A DNA stretch of 64,000 nucleotides from Arthrobacter sp. TMP15 (GCF_039529835.1 NZ_CP154262.1:1364001-1428000); one strand, 5' to 3'. Positions 15,855 to 25,016 are shown, counted from the first letter of the stretch. The notes: generated from the letters alone by a model not told the origin. Translations and numbers: made by a program.

Positions 15855-16591
15855 ACAAGTTTGAAGAGGCTGCACAGGGTGCAGAGCCGGTGGATGCTCA
15901 GTTGCGCCAAGGCAAATCCTTCGTGGTTGCCGTGGACGGACCCTCCGGATCAGGGAAGTCAAGTGTGAGCAAGGCCGTTGCCAAGCGGCTTGGTCTGGCA
16001 TTTTTGGACACCGGGGCCATGTACCGCGGTTTGACCTGGCACTGCCTCAACGCCGGTTTTGACCTGAATAACGCGGCCATGGTTGAGGCCGCGGCGCGGA
16101 CCATCAAGCTTGAACAGAGCATGGAACCAGAGTCTGAATTTGTCAGGGTCAACGGCGTGAATGTCACAACGGCCATCCGTGAGCCGGAAATTTCCGCCTC
16201 CGTCAGCACAGTGGCAACTAATCTAGGTGCACGCGCCGAGCTGGTGCGTCGCCAGCAGGCCATCATTGCCGAGTACAACCACCGCATTGTGGTTGAAGGA
16301 CGGGACATCACCACTGTTGTTGCCCCCGGAGCCGAGGCACGCCTGATCCTGACAGCCAGCGAGGAAGCCCGTCTGCGTCGACGAGGCCTGCAACTGGGTG
16401 GGACGCAGACTGCCGAACAGCTTGCCGAGCAGGTGCTTGCCCGCGATGCCAAGGACTCGAGCGTCGTAGACTTCCAGCGTGCTGCCGACGGAGTTTATAC
16501 AGTTGACTCTTCGGAACTGGATTTTGTGCAAACTGTGGAGGCCGTCATTGCCGTGATCCGCCAAGCAATCAATGCAGATCCGCCTGCATGA
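15851..16591 (+). CDS. cmk: Cytidylate kinase
   Basis: A 246-residue kinase phosphorylating CMP and dCMP. The P-loop is VDGPSGSGKSSVSKAVA, followed by FLDTGAMYRGLTW, typical of bacterial Cmk. The NMP-binding region IVVEGRDITTVVAPGAEARLIL and the lid VLARDAKDSS are intact. About 25 residues precede the core, which is common in Actinobacteria. ATG 15851 overlaps the tyrA stop. The tyrA-cmk-plsC-der order with four-base overlaps indicates tight translational coupling. Confidence 0.93.
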   Translation: MNKFEEAAQGAEPVDAQLRQGKSFVVAVDGPSGSGKSSVSKAVAKRLGLAFLDTGAMYRGLTWHCLNAGFDLNNAAMVEAAARTIKLEQSMEPESEFVRVNGVNVTTAIREPEISASVSTVATNLGARAELVRRQQAIIAEYNHRIVVEGRDITTVVAPGAEARLILTASEEARLRRRGLQLGGTQTAEQLAEQVLARDAKDSSVVDFQRAADGVYTVDSSELDFVQTVEAVIAVIRQAINADPPA

Positions 16592-17304
16592 ACACAAAAG
16601 AAAAACCGTTGGCGATGATTACTGTTCCACCTCCGCGGTGGAAAACGCGCTGGAGCCGGCCTCTGGGGCGTGTGATTGACCACGCCGTGTACAGGACAAC
16701 AGTCTTGGGGCGGGCTAACATTCCTTGCGAGGGCGCTGTCGTGTTTGCTGCAAATCACCTCAGCTACCTTGATGGCCCTGTGCTGGTTGGCGCTAGCAGC
16801 AGGTACATGCATGTTTTGGTTCGCCATAACATGTTTAAAGGACTTCTCGGTTGGATTTTGCACGCCTCCGGACAGATCCCAGTCAACCGGGGTGGAGACC
16901 GTACAGCCCTACAATGCGCTAAAGCGGTCCTGGACCGCGGAGACTGCGTTGGAATCCTGCCAGAAGGTACCAGGGGCAGCGGAGATGCCTCTGCCATGAG
17001 CGGTGGGGTAGCGTGGCTGGCACTTAACTCAAGTGCCTTCGTCGTCCCGGTAGCTATTCTGGGAACCCGGTATACGGGGGAACATCTCGATAAAATTCCA
17101 GCACCGCGGCGTAGGCTCTATGTGGTGTTTGGGGAACCATTGTCAATCACGGGTGAGCCGGGAGTTTCCGGCCGTGTTTCAATGGACAGAGCAACCGAAC
17201 AAATCCGCCTGCGGCTGGCGACACACATAGCCGCCGCACAAGCCGTAACGGGGCAGGATTTGCCTGCGGACGATCACCTATCTTCAAAGCATAAAGGACA
17301 GTAA
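16588..17304 (+). CDS. 1-acylglycerol-3-phosphate O-acyltransferase (PlsC family)
   Basis: A 238-residue acyltransferase. NHLSYLD (the HX4D catalytic motif), IPVNRGGDR and LPEGTRG are the classical PlsC blocks. It probably transfers an acyl chain to lysophosphatidic acid at the membrane. It has no clear spanning segment; a mildly hydrophobic stretch after the HX4D motif may mediate membrane association. It overlaps cmk by four bases and ends two bases before der. A second PlsC-family gene lies at 40317-41192, so the two may differ in acyl donor or step. Confidence 0.85.
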   Translation: MNTKEKPLAMITVPPPRWKTRWSRPLGRVIDHAVYRTTVLGRANIPCEGAVVFAANHLSYLDGPVLVGASSRYMHVLVRHNMFKGLLGWILHASGQIPVNRGGDRTALQCAKAVLDRGDCVGILPEGTRGSGDASAMSGGVAWLALNSSAFVVPVAILGTRYTGEHLDKIPAPRRRLYVVFGEPLSITGEPGVSGRVSMDRATEQIRLRLATHIAAAQAVTGQDLPADDHLSSKHKGQ

Positions 17305-17306
17305 CC

Positions 17307-18863
17307 ATGAGCGACTCCAAGTCAACCACACCCGCCGGTGACGGCGAGGTTGGTCACCAGGACTACGTACCCACGGGTACTGACCAGATAGCTGAGAGGC
17401 TGGCGGCGATCTCTGACGAGGACGCCGATGCCCGCGCGGCAGGGCTCCTTGCAGGCCTTGCCAACTACGAGCTCGACGACGAAGATGCGGCACTGCTTTC
17501 GGGTGGGTTCGACGAAGGCGACGACTTTGATGCGCTACGTCAGGATCCGATACTTGCCATTGTTGGCCGTCCCAACGTGGGCAAGTCAACACTTGTCAAC
17601 CGTATCCTGGGCCGCCGTGAAGCGGTTGTCGAGGACACCCCCGGAGTAACCCGCGACCGGGTCCAGTACACAGCCGACTGGCTTGGACGCAATTTCACCG
17701 TGGTTGATACCGGTGGCTGGGAGCGCGATGCGCGTGGACTGGATTTGCGTGTTGCTGAGCAGGCCGAACTGGCTGTGGAGATGGCTGATGCAGTACTCCT
17801 GGTAGTGGATGCGATAGTAGGAATTACTGCCTCCGATGAGGCTATTGTGCGCATGCTGCGCAAGTCCAAGAAGCCTGTCATCCTTGTAGGTAATAAAATT
17901 GATGACCTCGTCCAGGAAGCCGATGCCGCAACTCTGTGGGGGTTGGGGCTGGGGGAACCGCACCCCGTTTCCGCCGTCCATGGCCGTGGTGTGGCGGACA
18001 TGCTTGATCGGGTCATGGAGGTTCTGCCGGAGTTTTCCGCAGTTGACGGCATCGAACGCACGGGAGGGCCCCGCCGCATCGCTTTGCTGGGACGGCCCAA
18101 CGTGGGAAAGTCTTCACTGCTGAACAAGCTCGCAGGCACGGAGCGCGTGGTAGTTGATAACGTTGCAGGCACCACCCGCGATCCGGTAGATGAGCTGATT
18201 GAGCTTGGCGATCGCACCTGGCGCTTCGTGGACACAGCAGGAATACGTCGCCGCGTGCACATGGCCCAGGGTGCCGACTTCTACGCGTCGCTACGTACCC
18301 AGACTGCCTTGGAAAAGGCGGAAGTTGCTGTAGTGCTGATGGCGGTGGATGAGGTACTCAGTGAGCAGGATGTGCGCATCCTGCAGTTGGTTATTGAGTC
18401 AGGGCGTGCACTGGTGTTGGCGTTCAATAAGTGGGACTTGATGGACGATGAACGCCGCAAGTACCTAGAACGTGAAATCGATCAGGATCTTGCCCACGTC
18501 GAATGGGCACCGCGGGTGAACATTTCAGCTAAAACTGGTTGGCACAAGGACAAATTGGTTCCCGCCCTGGACATAGCACTGGAGAACTGGGATCGGCGCA
18601 TCCCCACAGGTCGCCTCAATGCTTTCCTGGGGGAATTGGTTTCGGAACACCCGCACCCCGTGCGGGGCGGCAAGCAGCCACGTATTTTGTTCGGCACTCA
18701 GGCATCGAGCCGACCGCCGAAGTTCGTCCTGTTCACCACAGGCTTCCTTGACCCCGGATACCGCCGCTTCATTACTCGCCGCCTGCGTGAAACCTTCGGC
18801 TTCGAAGGAACACCCATCGAAGTGGCCATGCGAGTACGTGAAAAACGGAGCCGGAAGAAGTAA
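17307..18863 (+). CDS. der: Ribosome assembly GTPase Der (EngA)
   Basis: A 518-residue protein with two consecutive Era-like GTPase domains and a C-terminal KH-like domain. The G1 motifs are [13 protein letters not shown] (near residue 88) and [13 protein letters not shown] (near residue 262), each followed by DTGGWE or DTAGIRR and by NKIDD or NKWDL. Der acts in late 50S subunit assembly. The first 75 residues are an acidic extension before the first G domain, usual for actinobacterial Der. ATG 17307 lies two bases after the acyltransferase stop. It is the last gene of the block, before tRNA-Pro. Confidence 0.95.
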   Translation: MSDSKSTTPAGDGEVGHQDYVPTGTDQIAERLAAISDEDADARAAGLLAGLANYELDDEDAALLSGGFDEGDDFDALRQDPILAIVGRPNVGKSTLVNRILGRREAVVEDTPGVTRDRVQYTADWLGRNFTVVDTGGWERDARGLDLRVAEQAELAVEMADAVLLVVDAIVGITASDEAIVRMLRKSKKPVILVGNKIDDLVQEADAATLWGLGLGEPHPVSAVHGRGVADMLDRVMEVLPEFSAVDGIERTGGPRRIALLGRPNVGKSSLLNKLAGTERVVVDNVAGTTRDPVDELIELGDRTWRFVDTAGIRRRVHMAQGADFYASLRTQTALEKAEVAVVLMAVDEVLSEQDVRILQLVIESGRALVLAFNKWDLMDDERRKYLEREIDQDLAHVEWAPRVNISAKTGWHKDKLVPALDIALENWDRRIPTGRLNAFLGELVSEHPHPVRGGKQPRILFGTQASSRPPKFVLFTTGFLDPGYRRFITRRLRETFGFEGTPIEVAMRVREKRSRKK

Positions 18864-18967
18864 GCTGACTCACAGTTCAACCTGTTTTGGTCCTGTCTCG
18901 GGTAAATATGAGGTAAGCTTCTTCAGGTGGTTCAGCCACGGGAGATACCTTCTGGATGCTGAACTTT

Positions 18968-19044
<77 letters not shown>

Positions 19045-19047
19045 CAA

Positions 19048-19096
19048 CAAACCCGCTGTTCTCTGGTTTCAAACTAGAGGACAGCGGGTTTTTTGG
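19048..19096 (+). terminator. Terminator after tRNA-Pro
   Basis: AAACCCGCTGTTCTCT pairs with AGAGGACAGCGGGTTT (one G-T pair), about 16 bp, followed by a run of six T. It lies four bases after the tRNA and ends its transcript. Confidence 0.85.
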
Positions 19097-19130
19097 TGCC
19101 GCAAACCGACTGGCTGGTAGCACCTAACAA

Positions 19131-19175
19131 TGCCCGGCTCCCGATCCACGATGGGGATGGGAGCCGGGCACTTTT
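19131..19175. terminator. Hairpin between the tRNA and the convergent acyl-CoA dehydrogenase gene
   Basis: TGCCCGGCTCCC (19131-19142) pairs perfectly with GGGAGCCGGGCA (19159-19170) around a 16-base loop, then CTTTTG. It is placed 26 bases beyond the stop of the minus-strand dehydrogenase gene and probably serves that gene; the T-run is better on the plus strand. Confidence 0.65.
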
Positions 19176-19200
19176 GCCGCACTTGTAAATGCTGGCTTTT

Positions 19201-20988
19201 CTACTTTCGAGCTGAGCCCGAGAGTTGACGTGCATCCAGTGCGAACAAGTCTGCAGAACCGGCGGTGGCAGCACCCAGTAAGCTACCGCATTGGGGGAGT
19301 AGCTGTTCCGCATGGAAACGGGCCAGTACCAGCTGGCTCTGTGCCAGGGCCGTGTCACCTGTTCCTGCGGCGGCCACGGCAGCTCGGGCCAGCATCCATG
19401 CGGAGGTGCAGAGCCCCCACATGCGCAGGTACGGAGTTGAGCCCGAAAGTACCGCGTTGGGATCGCTCTGGCCTGTCTTTAGCATCCAGTGAGTAGCTTT
19501 TTCAAGCGCATCGAACTGTTTGGCAAGTTCCGCACGAATCGTAGAGAAGTCGGTTCCGGCCCCCGCAAGATCCATGTCGATCTCCCGCATTGTGGACAGG
19601 AACTCCAGGATCGAGGCGCCGCCACGGATTGCAAGCTTGCGACCCACAAGGTCTGCAGCCTGTATCCCGTTGGTACCTTCGTAAATCGCAGCAATACGTA
19701 CGTCGCGTACGTGCTGAGCTGCTCCTGTCTCCTCTATGAACCCCATACCGCCCTGAATCTGGAGCGCCAAAGACGTGAGTTCATTGCCAAGGTCCGTTCC
19801 GAAAGACTTGCAAATCGGAGTAAGGAGGCCAACAATTTCATCGGCACGAGCCCTGACAGCCGGGTCTGGATCGTTGGTGCTGCGGTCAACGTAGGTGGCG
19901 TCGAGCAAGGTGAGGTAGCGCAAGCCGGCAATGGAGGCACGCTGTGTCATCAGCATGCGGCGCACGTCCGGAAACTCGATGATGGGTGAGCTGCCCGTGG
20001 TAACACCGATGGCCTGGCCCTGCTGCCTATCTTGGGCGTAGGTGAGCGACTGCTGGTACGCGCGTTCGGCCACGGCCAGTCCCTGCACACCAACACCGAG
20101 CCGTGCGCTGTTCATCATGACGAACATGATCCGCATACCCTTGTTTTCCTCACCGATCAGGTAACCGGTGGCATTCTCATAGGAGAGTACGCAGGTGGGA
20201 GAGGCGTGGATACCCATTTTGTGTTCAAGGGAGAGTGTTTCTACAGTGTTGCGTTCCCCTAGGGAGCCATCCTCATTAACAAGGAACTTCGGCACTATAA
20301 AGCAGGAGATTCCGCGGGTGCCAGCCGGGGCATCCGGGGTTCGTGCCAGAACCAGATGAACAATTTGTTCAGCCATGTCGTGATCGCCATAAGTAATGAA
20401 AATTTTCTGACCCGTTATGGCGTAGCTGCCGTCCGCATTCCTCACCGCACGGGTGGTCAGTGCACCCACATCCGAGCCTGCCTGCGGCTCGGTGAGGTTC
20501 ATGGTTCCCGTCCATTCACCGCTTACCATTTTGGGAAGGTAGCGCTGCTTAAGTTCATCGTCGCCATAGTGTAGGAGCGCCTCAATGGCCCCCTGTGTCA
20601 GCAATGGGCAGAGAGAAAAGCCCATGTTGGCGCTTGTCATGAGTTCCTGGATGACCAGCCCTACAGTGCGAGGGAAGCCACCACCGCCAAACTCCTCCGG
20701 TAGGGGCACGGACCCCCAACCAGCATCCACGTACTGCTGGTACAACTCTTTGAAACCGTCAGGGGTGGCCACAGTGCCATCTGATTGGAGTGTGGAGCCC
20801 TGGATGTCACCCGTGCGATTCGTCGGGGCCACAGCCTCCGACATAAACTCACCGCACTGTTCAAGGAGCTCTGTCACCGTTTCGAGGTCTGCGTGTTCGA
20901 AACCTGGCAACTTGGCGATGTCTTGGTATCCCACAACATGCTCAAGTGCGAAGGAAATGTCTGCGATTGGGGGTTGGTATTGGCTCAT
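19201..20988 (-). CDS. Acyl-CoA dehydrogenase (about 600-residue FadE5/DmdC-like type)
   Basis: A 595-residue flavoenzyme, longer than the usual 380-residue type. The N-terminal helical domain leads to MNLTEPQAGSDVGAL (FAD and substrate contact), IFITYGDHDMAEQIVHLVLAR, and the C-terminal helical domain with QIQGGMGFIEETGAAQHVRDVRIAAIYEGTNGIQ (split here: the YEGTNGIQ block is typical). A further C-terminal helical domain (residues 470-595) marks the FadE5/DmdC class. It oxidises acyl-CoA to enoyl-CoA. The ATG at 20988 starts MSQYQPPI; the frame is open upstream. A 14-bp palindrome lies 45 bases upstream, matched by one before the acyl-CoA ligase gene at 35779-37593, so both may answer to one regulator. 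Confidence 0.88.
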   Translation of the reverse strand: MSQYQPPIADISFALEHVVGYQDIAKLPGFEHADLETVTELLEQCGEFMSEAVAPTNRTGDIQGSTLQSDGTVATPDGFKELYQQYVDAGWGSVPLPEEFGGGGFPRTVGLVIQELMTSANMGFSLCPLLTQGAIEALLHYGDDELKQRYLPKMVSGEWTGTMNLTEPQAGSDVGALTTRAVRNADGSYAITGQKIFITYGDHDMAEQIVHLVLARTPDAPAGTRGISCFIVPKFLVNEDGSLGERNTVETLSLEHKMGIHASPTCVLSYENATGYLIGEENKGMRIMFVMMNSARLGVGVQGLAVAERAYQQSLTYAQDRQQGQAIGVTTGSSPIIEFPDVRRMLMTQRASIAGLRYLTLLDATYVDRSTNDPDPAVRARADEIVGLLTPICKSFGTDLGNELTSLALQIQGGMGFIEETGAAQHVRDVRIAAIYEGTNGIQAADLVGRKLAIRGGASILEFLSTMREIDMDLAGAGTDFSTIRAELAKQFDALEKATHWMLKTGQSDPNAVLSGSTPYLRMWGLCTSAWMLARAAVAAAGTGDTALAQSQLVLARFHAEQLLPQCGSLLGAATAGSADLFALDARQLSGSARK

Positions 20989-21032
20989 AATCGCCAGCGT
21001 ACCTTGGTAACCACCTTTGTGGCGAGATTTTG

Positions 21033-21046
21033 TTACTAACCAGTAA
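21033..21046. promoter_or_regulatory. Palindrome TTACT-N4-AGTAA before the acyl-CoA dehydrogenase gene
   Basis: TTACTAACCAGTAA has perfect five-base arms around AACC. It lies 45 bases upstream of the dehydrogenase start on the minus strand. The same form (TTACC-N4-GGTAA) occurs at 37675-37688 before the acyl-CoA ligase gene. TetR-family fatty-acid regulators use operators of this type; binding is inferred. Confidence 0.45.
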
Positions 21047-21182
21047 TGTTGCACGGGTCACATTGTGCGCACAGGGGCAACTTCGGCTTCAAGCGCCCGT
21101 GTGGAACAATCGGGCAGGGTCGTGGAGGGAGAACGCCAGCAGTGAAGGTACACACCGAATCCAGTTACTTGATTTGGATTTC

Positions 21183-21930
21183 GTGAACGCGAGTATGGCA
21201 TTGGCCCTGGTGTTGGCGATATTCACCGGTGCCACGATGCAGCGACTAACAGGTATGGGGTTCGCACTAGTCTGCGCGCCTTTCGTGGTGTTGATCATGG
21301 GGCCTGTGACAGGGATAGTGCTCGTTAATGTCTGCGGAGCCGTCGCCTCAGCCCTGGTCATCTTTAGAGTCTATAAATATATTGACTTTAAAAAAATATC
21401 TCATCCTTGCTTTCGCGGCGCTTGCCGGAGTTATTCCGGGGGCAATTATCCTCAAGTACATTCCGGGTGCCTGGCTGCAGGTCGGAGTGGGGGTGGTTGT
21501 GCTCATCAGTTTGACCATGTCGTTGCGAATGAAATCGCCTAGCAAGGAATCACGACTGAGCCCAATGATCCTCGCGGGCACAATGAGCGGTGCTATGAAC
21601 ACCACAGCAGGCGTGGGTGGACCGGCTATGAGCGTGTACGCCGTTGCATCAAAGTGGGACCAGCGCTCATTTGCTGCAACCATGCAACCATATTTTCTAA
21701 CCATCGGAGTTGCATCTATTCTCGCCAAATACCTTGCGACTCCCGGGTCTATGCCTCAGATGGAGATATGGACATGGGCAGCCGTTGGGGTAGCGATCGT
21801 GGCTGGTTTGATTGCGGGCGAGATATTGGCCCACTGGATTGCACCCCACCGTGCGCGATCCCTTGTGGTCATCCTTGCCTACGCAGGGGCCACGGCTGCA
21901 ACTGTCGGTGGCATTGTGGAGCTTGCTTAG
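21183..21930 (+). pseudogene. TSUP-family (TauE/SafE) permease, frameshifted at an A7 tract
   Basis: The N-terminal part reads VNASMALALVLAIFTGATMQRLTGMGFALVCAPFVVLIMGP in one frame up to YIDFKK. The sequence then continues only in the +1 frame: KKYLILAFAALAGVIPG and onward to a stop at 21930, including the second repeat GTMSGAMNTTAGVGGPAMSVYA. The junction is the seven-A run 21390-21396; with six A the reading frame is continuous and gives about 248 residues, the normal TSUP length, with both halves of the duplicated fold. Members export sulfite, sulfonates or related anions. Either the gene is inactive, or one base is a sequencing error, or slippage at the A-run restores it. The start codon (GTG 21183 or ATG 21195) is uncertain. 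Confidence 0.75.
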
Positions 21931-22285
21931 CCAACACTCGCTTTTCTTTTACTTGGGGGCTCTGATGGTTAGGGAGGAGCATGAGCCACAAAGAATGTCA
22001 CACCGTAAGAACTCTGCACCATGAAATCAGGCACTGTGTAATCACGCAGTGTGAAATACGGCTCATCGGGGCTTTTCAATACAACTGTTCAGCTAATGGA
22101 CAGGTAGTGTTCTTGTTAGCCAATGCGCTCTTCTCAGAGTTAGCTGCGGTTAGGCCCGTACGAGTATCTCGCCGATGCTCTGCGGGTCGTCTTATTTTAA
22201 TCGCCTTGGCTGCTCAGGGTTAGCGGCCAGACCGGCCAGGACAGCTAAACGTGCCGTGGCCGATCTTTGGTGGCCCCGGAACGCA
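21931..22285. other. Gap between the TSUP gene and crcB, no gene seen
   Basis: About 355 bases between convergent genes. Open frames here are short and without family resemblance. A modest inverted pair CACTGTG...CAGTG near 22034-22055 is visible. I see no strong terminator, tRNA or repeat. Confidence 0.5.
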
Positions 22286-22663
22286 CTAAAAGAGCGAACC
22301 AAGCCAAAAGCCAAAAGCTGCGGCTGCCACAGTGGAAATTAGAGATCCCAAAGCGTTGGCCAATGAAGCAAAGTACCGTTCTTCACCCATCAAGCGCACA
22401 GTTTCATAACTGGCGGTACTGAAAGTGGTGTAGCCACCCAAAAAACCGGCGCCCAAGAATAGCGCCCATTCCTGGGAAAATAAATGCCCGGCCGCCAACG
22501 AGGTCAATAGGCCCAGCGCCAACGACCCTGAAACGTTGATGATGAACGTGGCCAGCGGAAAAATTGTTCGCAAACGGCTTCCAACCGCTCCATCGACAGC
22601 AAACCGGGCAGCGGCACCGATCCCGCCGGCAACCGCCAGAGCAGCAAAGACCAAAGGTGTCAT
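22286..22663 (-). CDS. crcB: Fluoride ion channel CrcB/Fluc, second subunit
   Basis: A 125-residue protein with four hydrophobic spans and the Fluc signatures GGIGAAARFAVDG, FIINVSGSLALGLL and GAGFLGGYTTFSTASYE. Fluc channels are small dual-topology dimers that expel fluoride. Its ATG overlaps the stop of the upstream crcB gene by four bases. Two adjacent crcB genes, as here, usually form a heterodimer of two fixed, opposite topologies. No fluoride riboswitch was recognised upstream of the operon. Confidence 0.9.
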   Translation of the reverse strand: MTPLVFAALAVAGGIGAAARFAVDGAVGSRLRTIFPLATFIINVSGSLALGLLTSLAAGHLFSQEWALFLGAGFLGGYTTFSTASYETVRLMGEERYFASLANALGSLISTVAAAAFGFWLGSLF

Positions 22664-23217
22664 GGCTGGCTTTCTCGCTGAATTCTGGGTTTCTCAGGAG
22701 TGTCGTGACCGACTCTTTCGGAAAAGGTACCGACTCTTTCGGAACAGGTACCGAGTGCTATCCCAGCCCAGGTAGCCAAGACACCTGTGAACACCGTGCC
22801 CAGTCCATAGGCAGCAGCCCAGGCCCAGGCCGATCCACCTGAACTGGAGCCTCCAGCGATGAGTACGACGCCAACGGCCAGTGCACTGTAGGTTGTGAAG
22901 CCGCCACAAAACCCGGTTCCCAACAGCAATCGCAGTCGTCGGTTGCGCTCCAGTGCATTTCTGGAAGAATTCGACGGCGGATAGCCTTCCGCGTCGTTGC
23001 TTGAGTGCGGGCGGTTATTAAGCGCATCTTGGCGGTTGAGAATGGCGTAAAGGAGCCCCAAGAGAAAAGCGCCAACGATGTTTGCAACGATGATGGACAC
23101 GGGCAGAGGACCGGCATCAGGCACGGCCAAAACAAGAGCCTGTCGAGCTCCGGCCCCCAGCGTGCCACCCACGGCGACAACGGATAAGGTTCGGACGTCT
23201 AGATACGGTATTTTCAC
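22660..23217 (-). CDS. crcB: Fluoride ion channel CrcB/Fluc, first subunit with long loop and tail
   Basis: A 185-residue CrcB homologue. VVAVGGTLGAGARQAL, IIVANIVGAFLLGLL and GTGFCGGFTTYSALAVG are the Fluc motifs. It is longer than usual: a hydrophilic loop (about residues 63-95, RQDALNNRPHSSND onward) lies between spans 2 and 3, and the tail carries two seven-residue repeats of type SERVG encoded by a 21-bp tandem duplication. GTG 23217 overlaps the preceding USP-like gene's stop. It probably pairs with the second CrcB. Confidence 0.88.
   Translation of the reverse strand: MKIPYLDVRTLSVVAVGGTLGAGARQALVLAVPDAGPLPVSIIVANIVGAFLLGLLYAILNRQDALNNRPHSSNDAEGYPPSNSSRNALERNRRLRLLLGTGFCGGFTTYSALAVGVVLIAGGSSSGGSAWAWAAAYGLGTVFTGVLATWAGIALGTCSERVGTFSERVGHDTPEKPRIQRESQP
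22708..22749 (-). repeat. 21-bp tandem duplication in the crcB 3' region
   Basis: ACCGACTCTTTCGGAAAAGG plus T at 22708-22728 is followed immediately by the same unit with one change (AACAGG) at 22729-22749. It is in frame and duplicates seven residues in the C-terminal tail. Confidence 0.9.
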
Positions 23218-23579
23218 TTGCTGGCCTGCCCCGGCAACCCCAGCTTGGTGGTGATCACCAAAACCGGAATGTGGTCAGTGCAGGCACGTTTCACCGCCAC
23301 GCAACGGTGGCATTTTTTATGCAGCGAAGTCCGGCTGTCTCCGTGCGTGCCTCCCAGAGTCGTGTTTGACTTGAGCGTCTGCACGCCCCGGGGGATAGCC
23401 GGCGCGGGCGAGCCGGGCCACCGGAGCGGCCACTGCAAATCCAGGGCTCCGGTTTTTTGTTCCAATGAGTAGGCGAGTTGTGCCGGGAGATCGGCCGCTA
23501 GGCGTGCTCCTTCAGCCACGATGGTGGACGACTGCCCTGGCTGGACGCCAACTAGTGTGCAGGGCTGAATCTGTTCCAT
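23214..23579 (-). CDS. Shortened universal stress protein-like protein
   Basis: A 121-residue reading frame. The start LVGVQPGQSSTIVAEGARLA looks like the first strand and helix of a USP domain, and the end GTHGDSRTSLHKKCHRCVAV...HIPVLVI looks like the last segment (in USPs G-T-x(4)-R-x-SL-x(n)-SVA-x(n)-RPVLVI). The middle of the fold, about 30-40 residues, seems missing, and the G-x-G-x-x-G phosphate loop is eroded. USP genes next to crcB pairs are known in Arthrobacter relatives. It is in the operon (9 bases after the membrane gene, four-base overlap with crcB), so it may be kept for translational coupling even if degenerate. Family call is tentative. Confidence 0.45.
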   Translation of the reverse strand: MEQIQPCTLVGVQPGQSSTIVAEGARLAADLPAQLAYSLEQKTGALDLQWPLRWPGSPAPAIPRGVQTLKSNTTLGGTHGDSRTSLHKKCHRCVAVKRACTDHIPVLVITTKLGLPGQASK

Positions 23580-23588
23580 AGCCGAGCT

Positions 23589-24419
23589 CTAGTTCGGAGG
23601 CGTGTCGGTGTGCGGGGCTGGGGGCAGCGCTTCTGATGCTGGGGTAGATTCGATGGTGTCGGGCCCAGCATCTTGCTGGGCCGGGGCCGTGCGACGTTCC
23701 AAACGGGCGGTTGCCTTGGTTGCTTTTTCGGCTGCTCGGGCATCGGCTTTAGCCTGCTTGTCAGCCACCTTGGCGGCATCCCTGCCCGCGAGCTTCTGGG
23801 CCAGTTTGTCCTTATAAACTAATTTCTCGGCGGTTTTAATCTCCCTGATCCGTTTCCCGCGGCGGCGCCACATGCGTCCCAACACAACCAACGCCACTGC
23901 GCACACCACCCCGACAACCATGAACAACTGACTCCATGTACCAAACCAGTTGGCGCTATTGGCCCAGATGGACCGTGCATCGGCGGCAGTTTTTGTGTTC
24001 CCGAACAGGACGGCGAGTGTCAGTAGGTTGGGGATGGTTAGGAGCACAGCGAGTGCGAGCAAGGAAACCCGTACCCACTTATTGAGCCGACGCCTGTGAG
24101 CTTGCCAGGCGATGACGACAGGGAAGAACGAGAAGACAAATCCGTAAAACATGCCAAGCGGAATGCTGTTGCCCAGTTGACCGCCGATCTGGTCCCTGAT
24201 CGAGTTGGCCCACATCAGCGGCACAGTCACAGAGGCCACAAAATAAACAATGACCAGCACAGCAGCGGCGCCCATGCCAAGAATGGTGCGAAAAAGCCAG
24301 CTGGGCATTTTCGTTTCATTGCTGGTTCCTGGTGCCGTCGGCAAATGTGTGGGCGTGCTGCCCCGGGTGTCTGGGGCTTGCCCGTCACCGGAGTAAGTAG
24401 GAGTAACTGAATCGGTCAT
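23589..24419 (-). CDS. Membrane protein with charged coiled-coil tail, function unknown
   Basis: A 276-residue protein that I cannot assign to a named family. About 37 hydrophilic N-terminal residues are followed by four hydrophobic spans (approximately 43-68, 86-105, 118-140, 162-182). The C-terminal 90 residues are a strongly charged Lys/Ala/Glu/Arg stretch (KLVYKDKLAQKLAGRDAAKVADKQAKADARAAEKA) likely forming a coiled coil, with a Pro/Thr-rich end; the listed segment is discontinuous evidence of alternating charge. It heads the operon leading to the USP-like and crcB genes, so a role linked to ion stress is possible but unproven. Confidence 0.65.
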   Translation of the reverse strand: MTDSVTPTYSGDGQAPDTRGSTPTHLPTAPGTSNETKMPSWLFRTILGMGAAAVLVIVYFVASVTVPLMWANSIRDQIGGQLGNSIPLGMFYGFVFSFFPVVIAWQAHRRRLNKWVRVSLLALAVLLTIPNLLTLAVLFGNTKTAADARSIWANSANWFGTWSQLFMVVGVVCAVALVVLGRMWRRRGKRIREIKTAEKLVYKDKLAQKLAGRDAAKVADKQAKADARAAEKATKATARLERRTAPAQQDAGPDTIESTPASEALPPAPHTDTPPN

Positions 24420-24629
24420 AGGTAAATCATCCCAGATTCGTTGCAGGACGGGGTAGATTTGCCACTAGAGGCCTTAGAAAGTACCTTCGACTTGTAAAGA
24501 GCGGCCCCACACTAAAGACTGGTTGTGGTTTGTGGGTAAAATCAGCCATGACCCTAGTTTTGATTTTCTTTAATGTAAACTCCAGTTTCTCTTCGCGCGG
24601 CCGCGAGTGAACCCTGAAAGGCGCCCATA

Positions 24630-25016
24630 ATGAGCAGCATTCCCGCAGACCTGTCCTATACAGCAGAGCATGAATGGGTTATGGCACCCACAGCTGATGG
24701 CGTGGTGCGAGTTGGCATCACCGATTTCGCTCAAGATGCCCTTGGTGACGTTGTGTACGTCCAGGTTCCTGAACTTGGCACCGAAGTCACGGCAGACACG
24801 GTGGTGGGTGAAGTTGAATCAACGAAGAGTGTCAGCGATATTTACGCACCGCTGACGGGGAAAGTGACTGCCCGCAATGAAGCTCTTGATACCGATCCGG
24901 CGCTCATCAACTCAGCTCCTTACGGTGCCGGCTGGCTCATGGAAATCACTCTTTCTGAGACGTCCACTTTCGACTCGTTGCTCAGTGCGGAGGACTACCA
25001 GAAAAAGGTAGGCTAG
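24630..25016 (+). CDS. gcvH: Glycine cleavage system H protein
   Basis: A 128-residue lipoyl carrier of the glycine cleavage complex. It carries the aminomethyl group from GcvP to GcvT. The lipoyl lysine is K66 in VESTKSVSDIYAP, and the flanking HEWV and GVRVGITDFAQDALGDVV-type strands are intact. Length is standard. The gene is followed by garA, ftsR, a DUF151 nuclease and a MerR gene, with gcvP at 28961, an order also known in mycobacteria and corynebacteria. No gcvT is present in the window. The region upstream contains no recognisable glycine riboswitch. Confidence 0.95.
   Translation: MSSIPADLSYTAEHEWVMAPTADGVVRVGITDFAQDALGDVVYVQVPELGTEVTADTVVGEVESTKSVSDIYAPLTGKVTARNEALDTDPALINSAPYGAGWLMEITLSETSTFDSLLSAEDYQKKVG

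Noticed and set aside
21390-21396. Programmed -1 ribosomal frameshift at the A7 run
   Set aside because: The downstream TSUP part is in the +1 frame relative to the upstream part, so -1 slippage would not join them.
21981-22223. 80-residue open frame downstream of the TSUP gene
   Set aside because: Cys/His-rich but without a metal-site pattern or family resemblance.
24420-24629. Glycine riboswitch before gcvH or fluoride riboswitch before the crcB operon
   Set aside because: Neither conserved core could be recognised in this 211-base gap, nor a glycine switch before gcvP.
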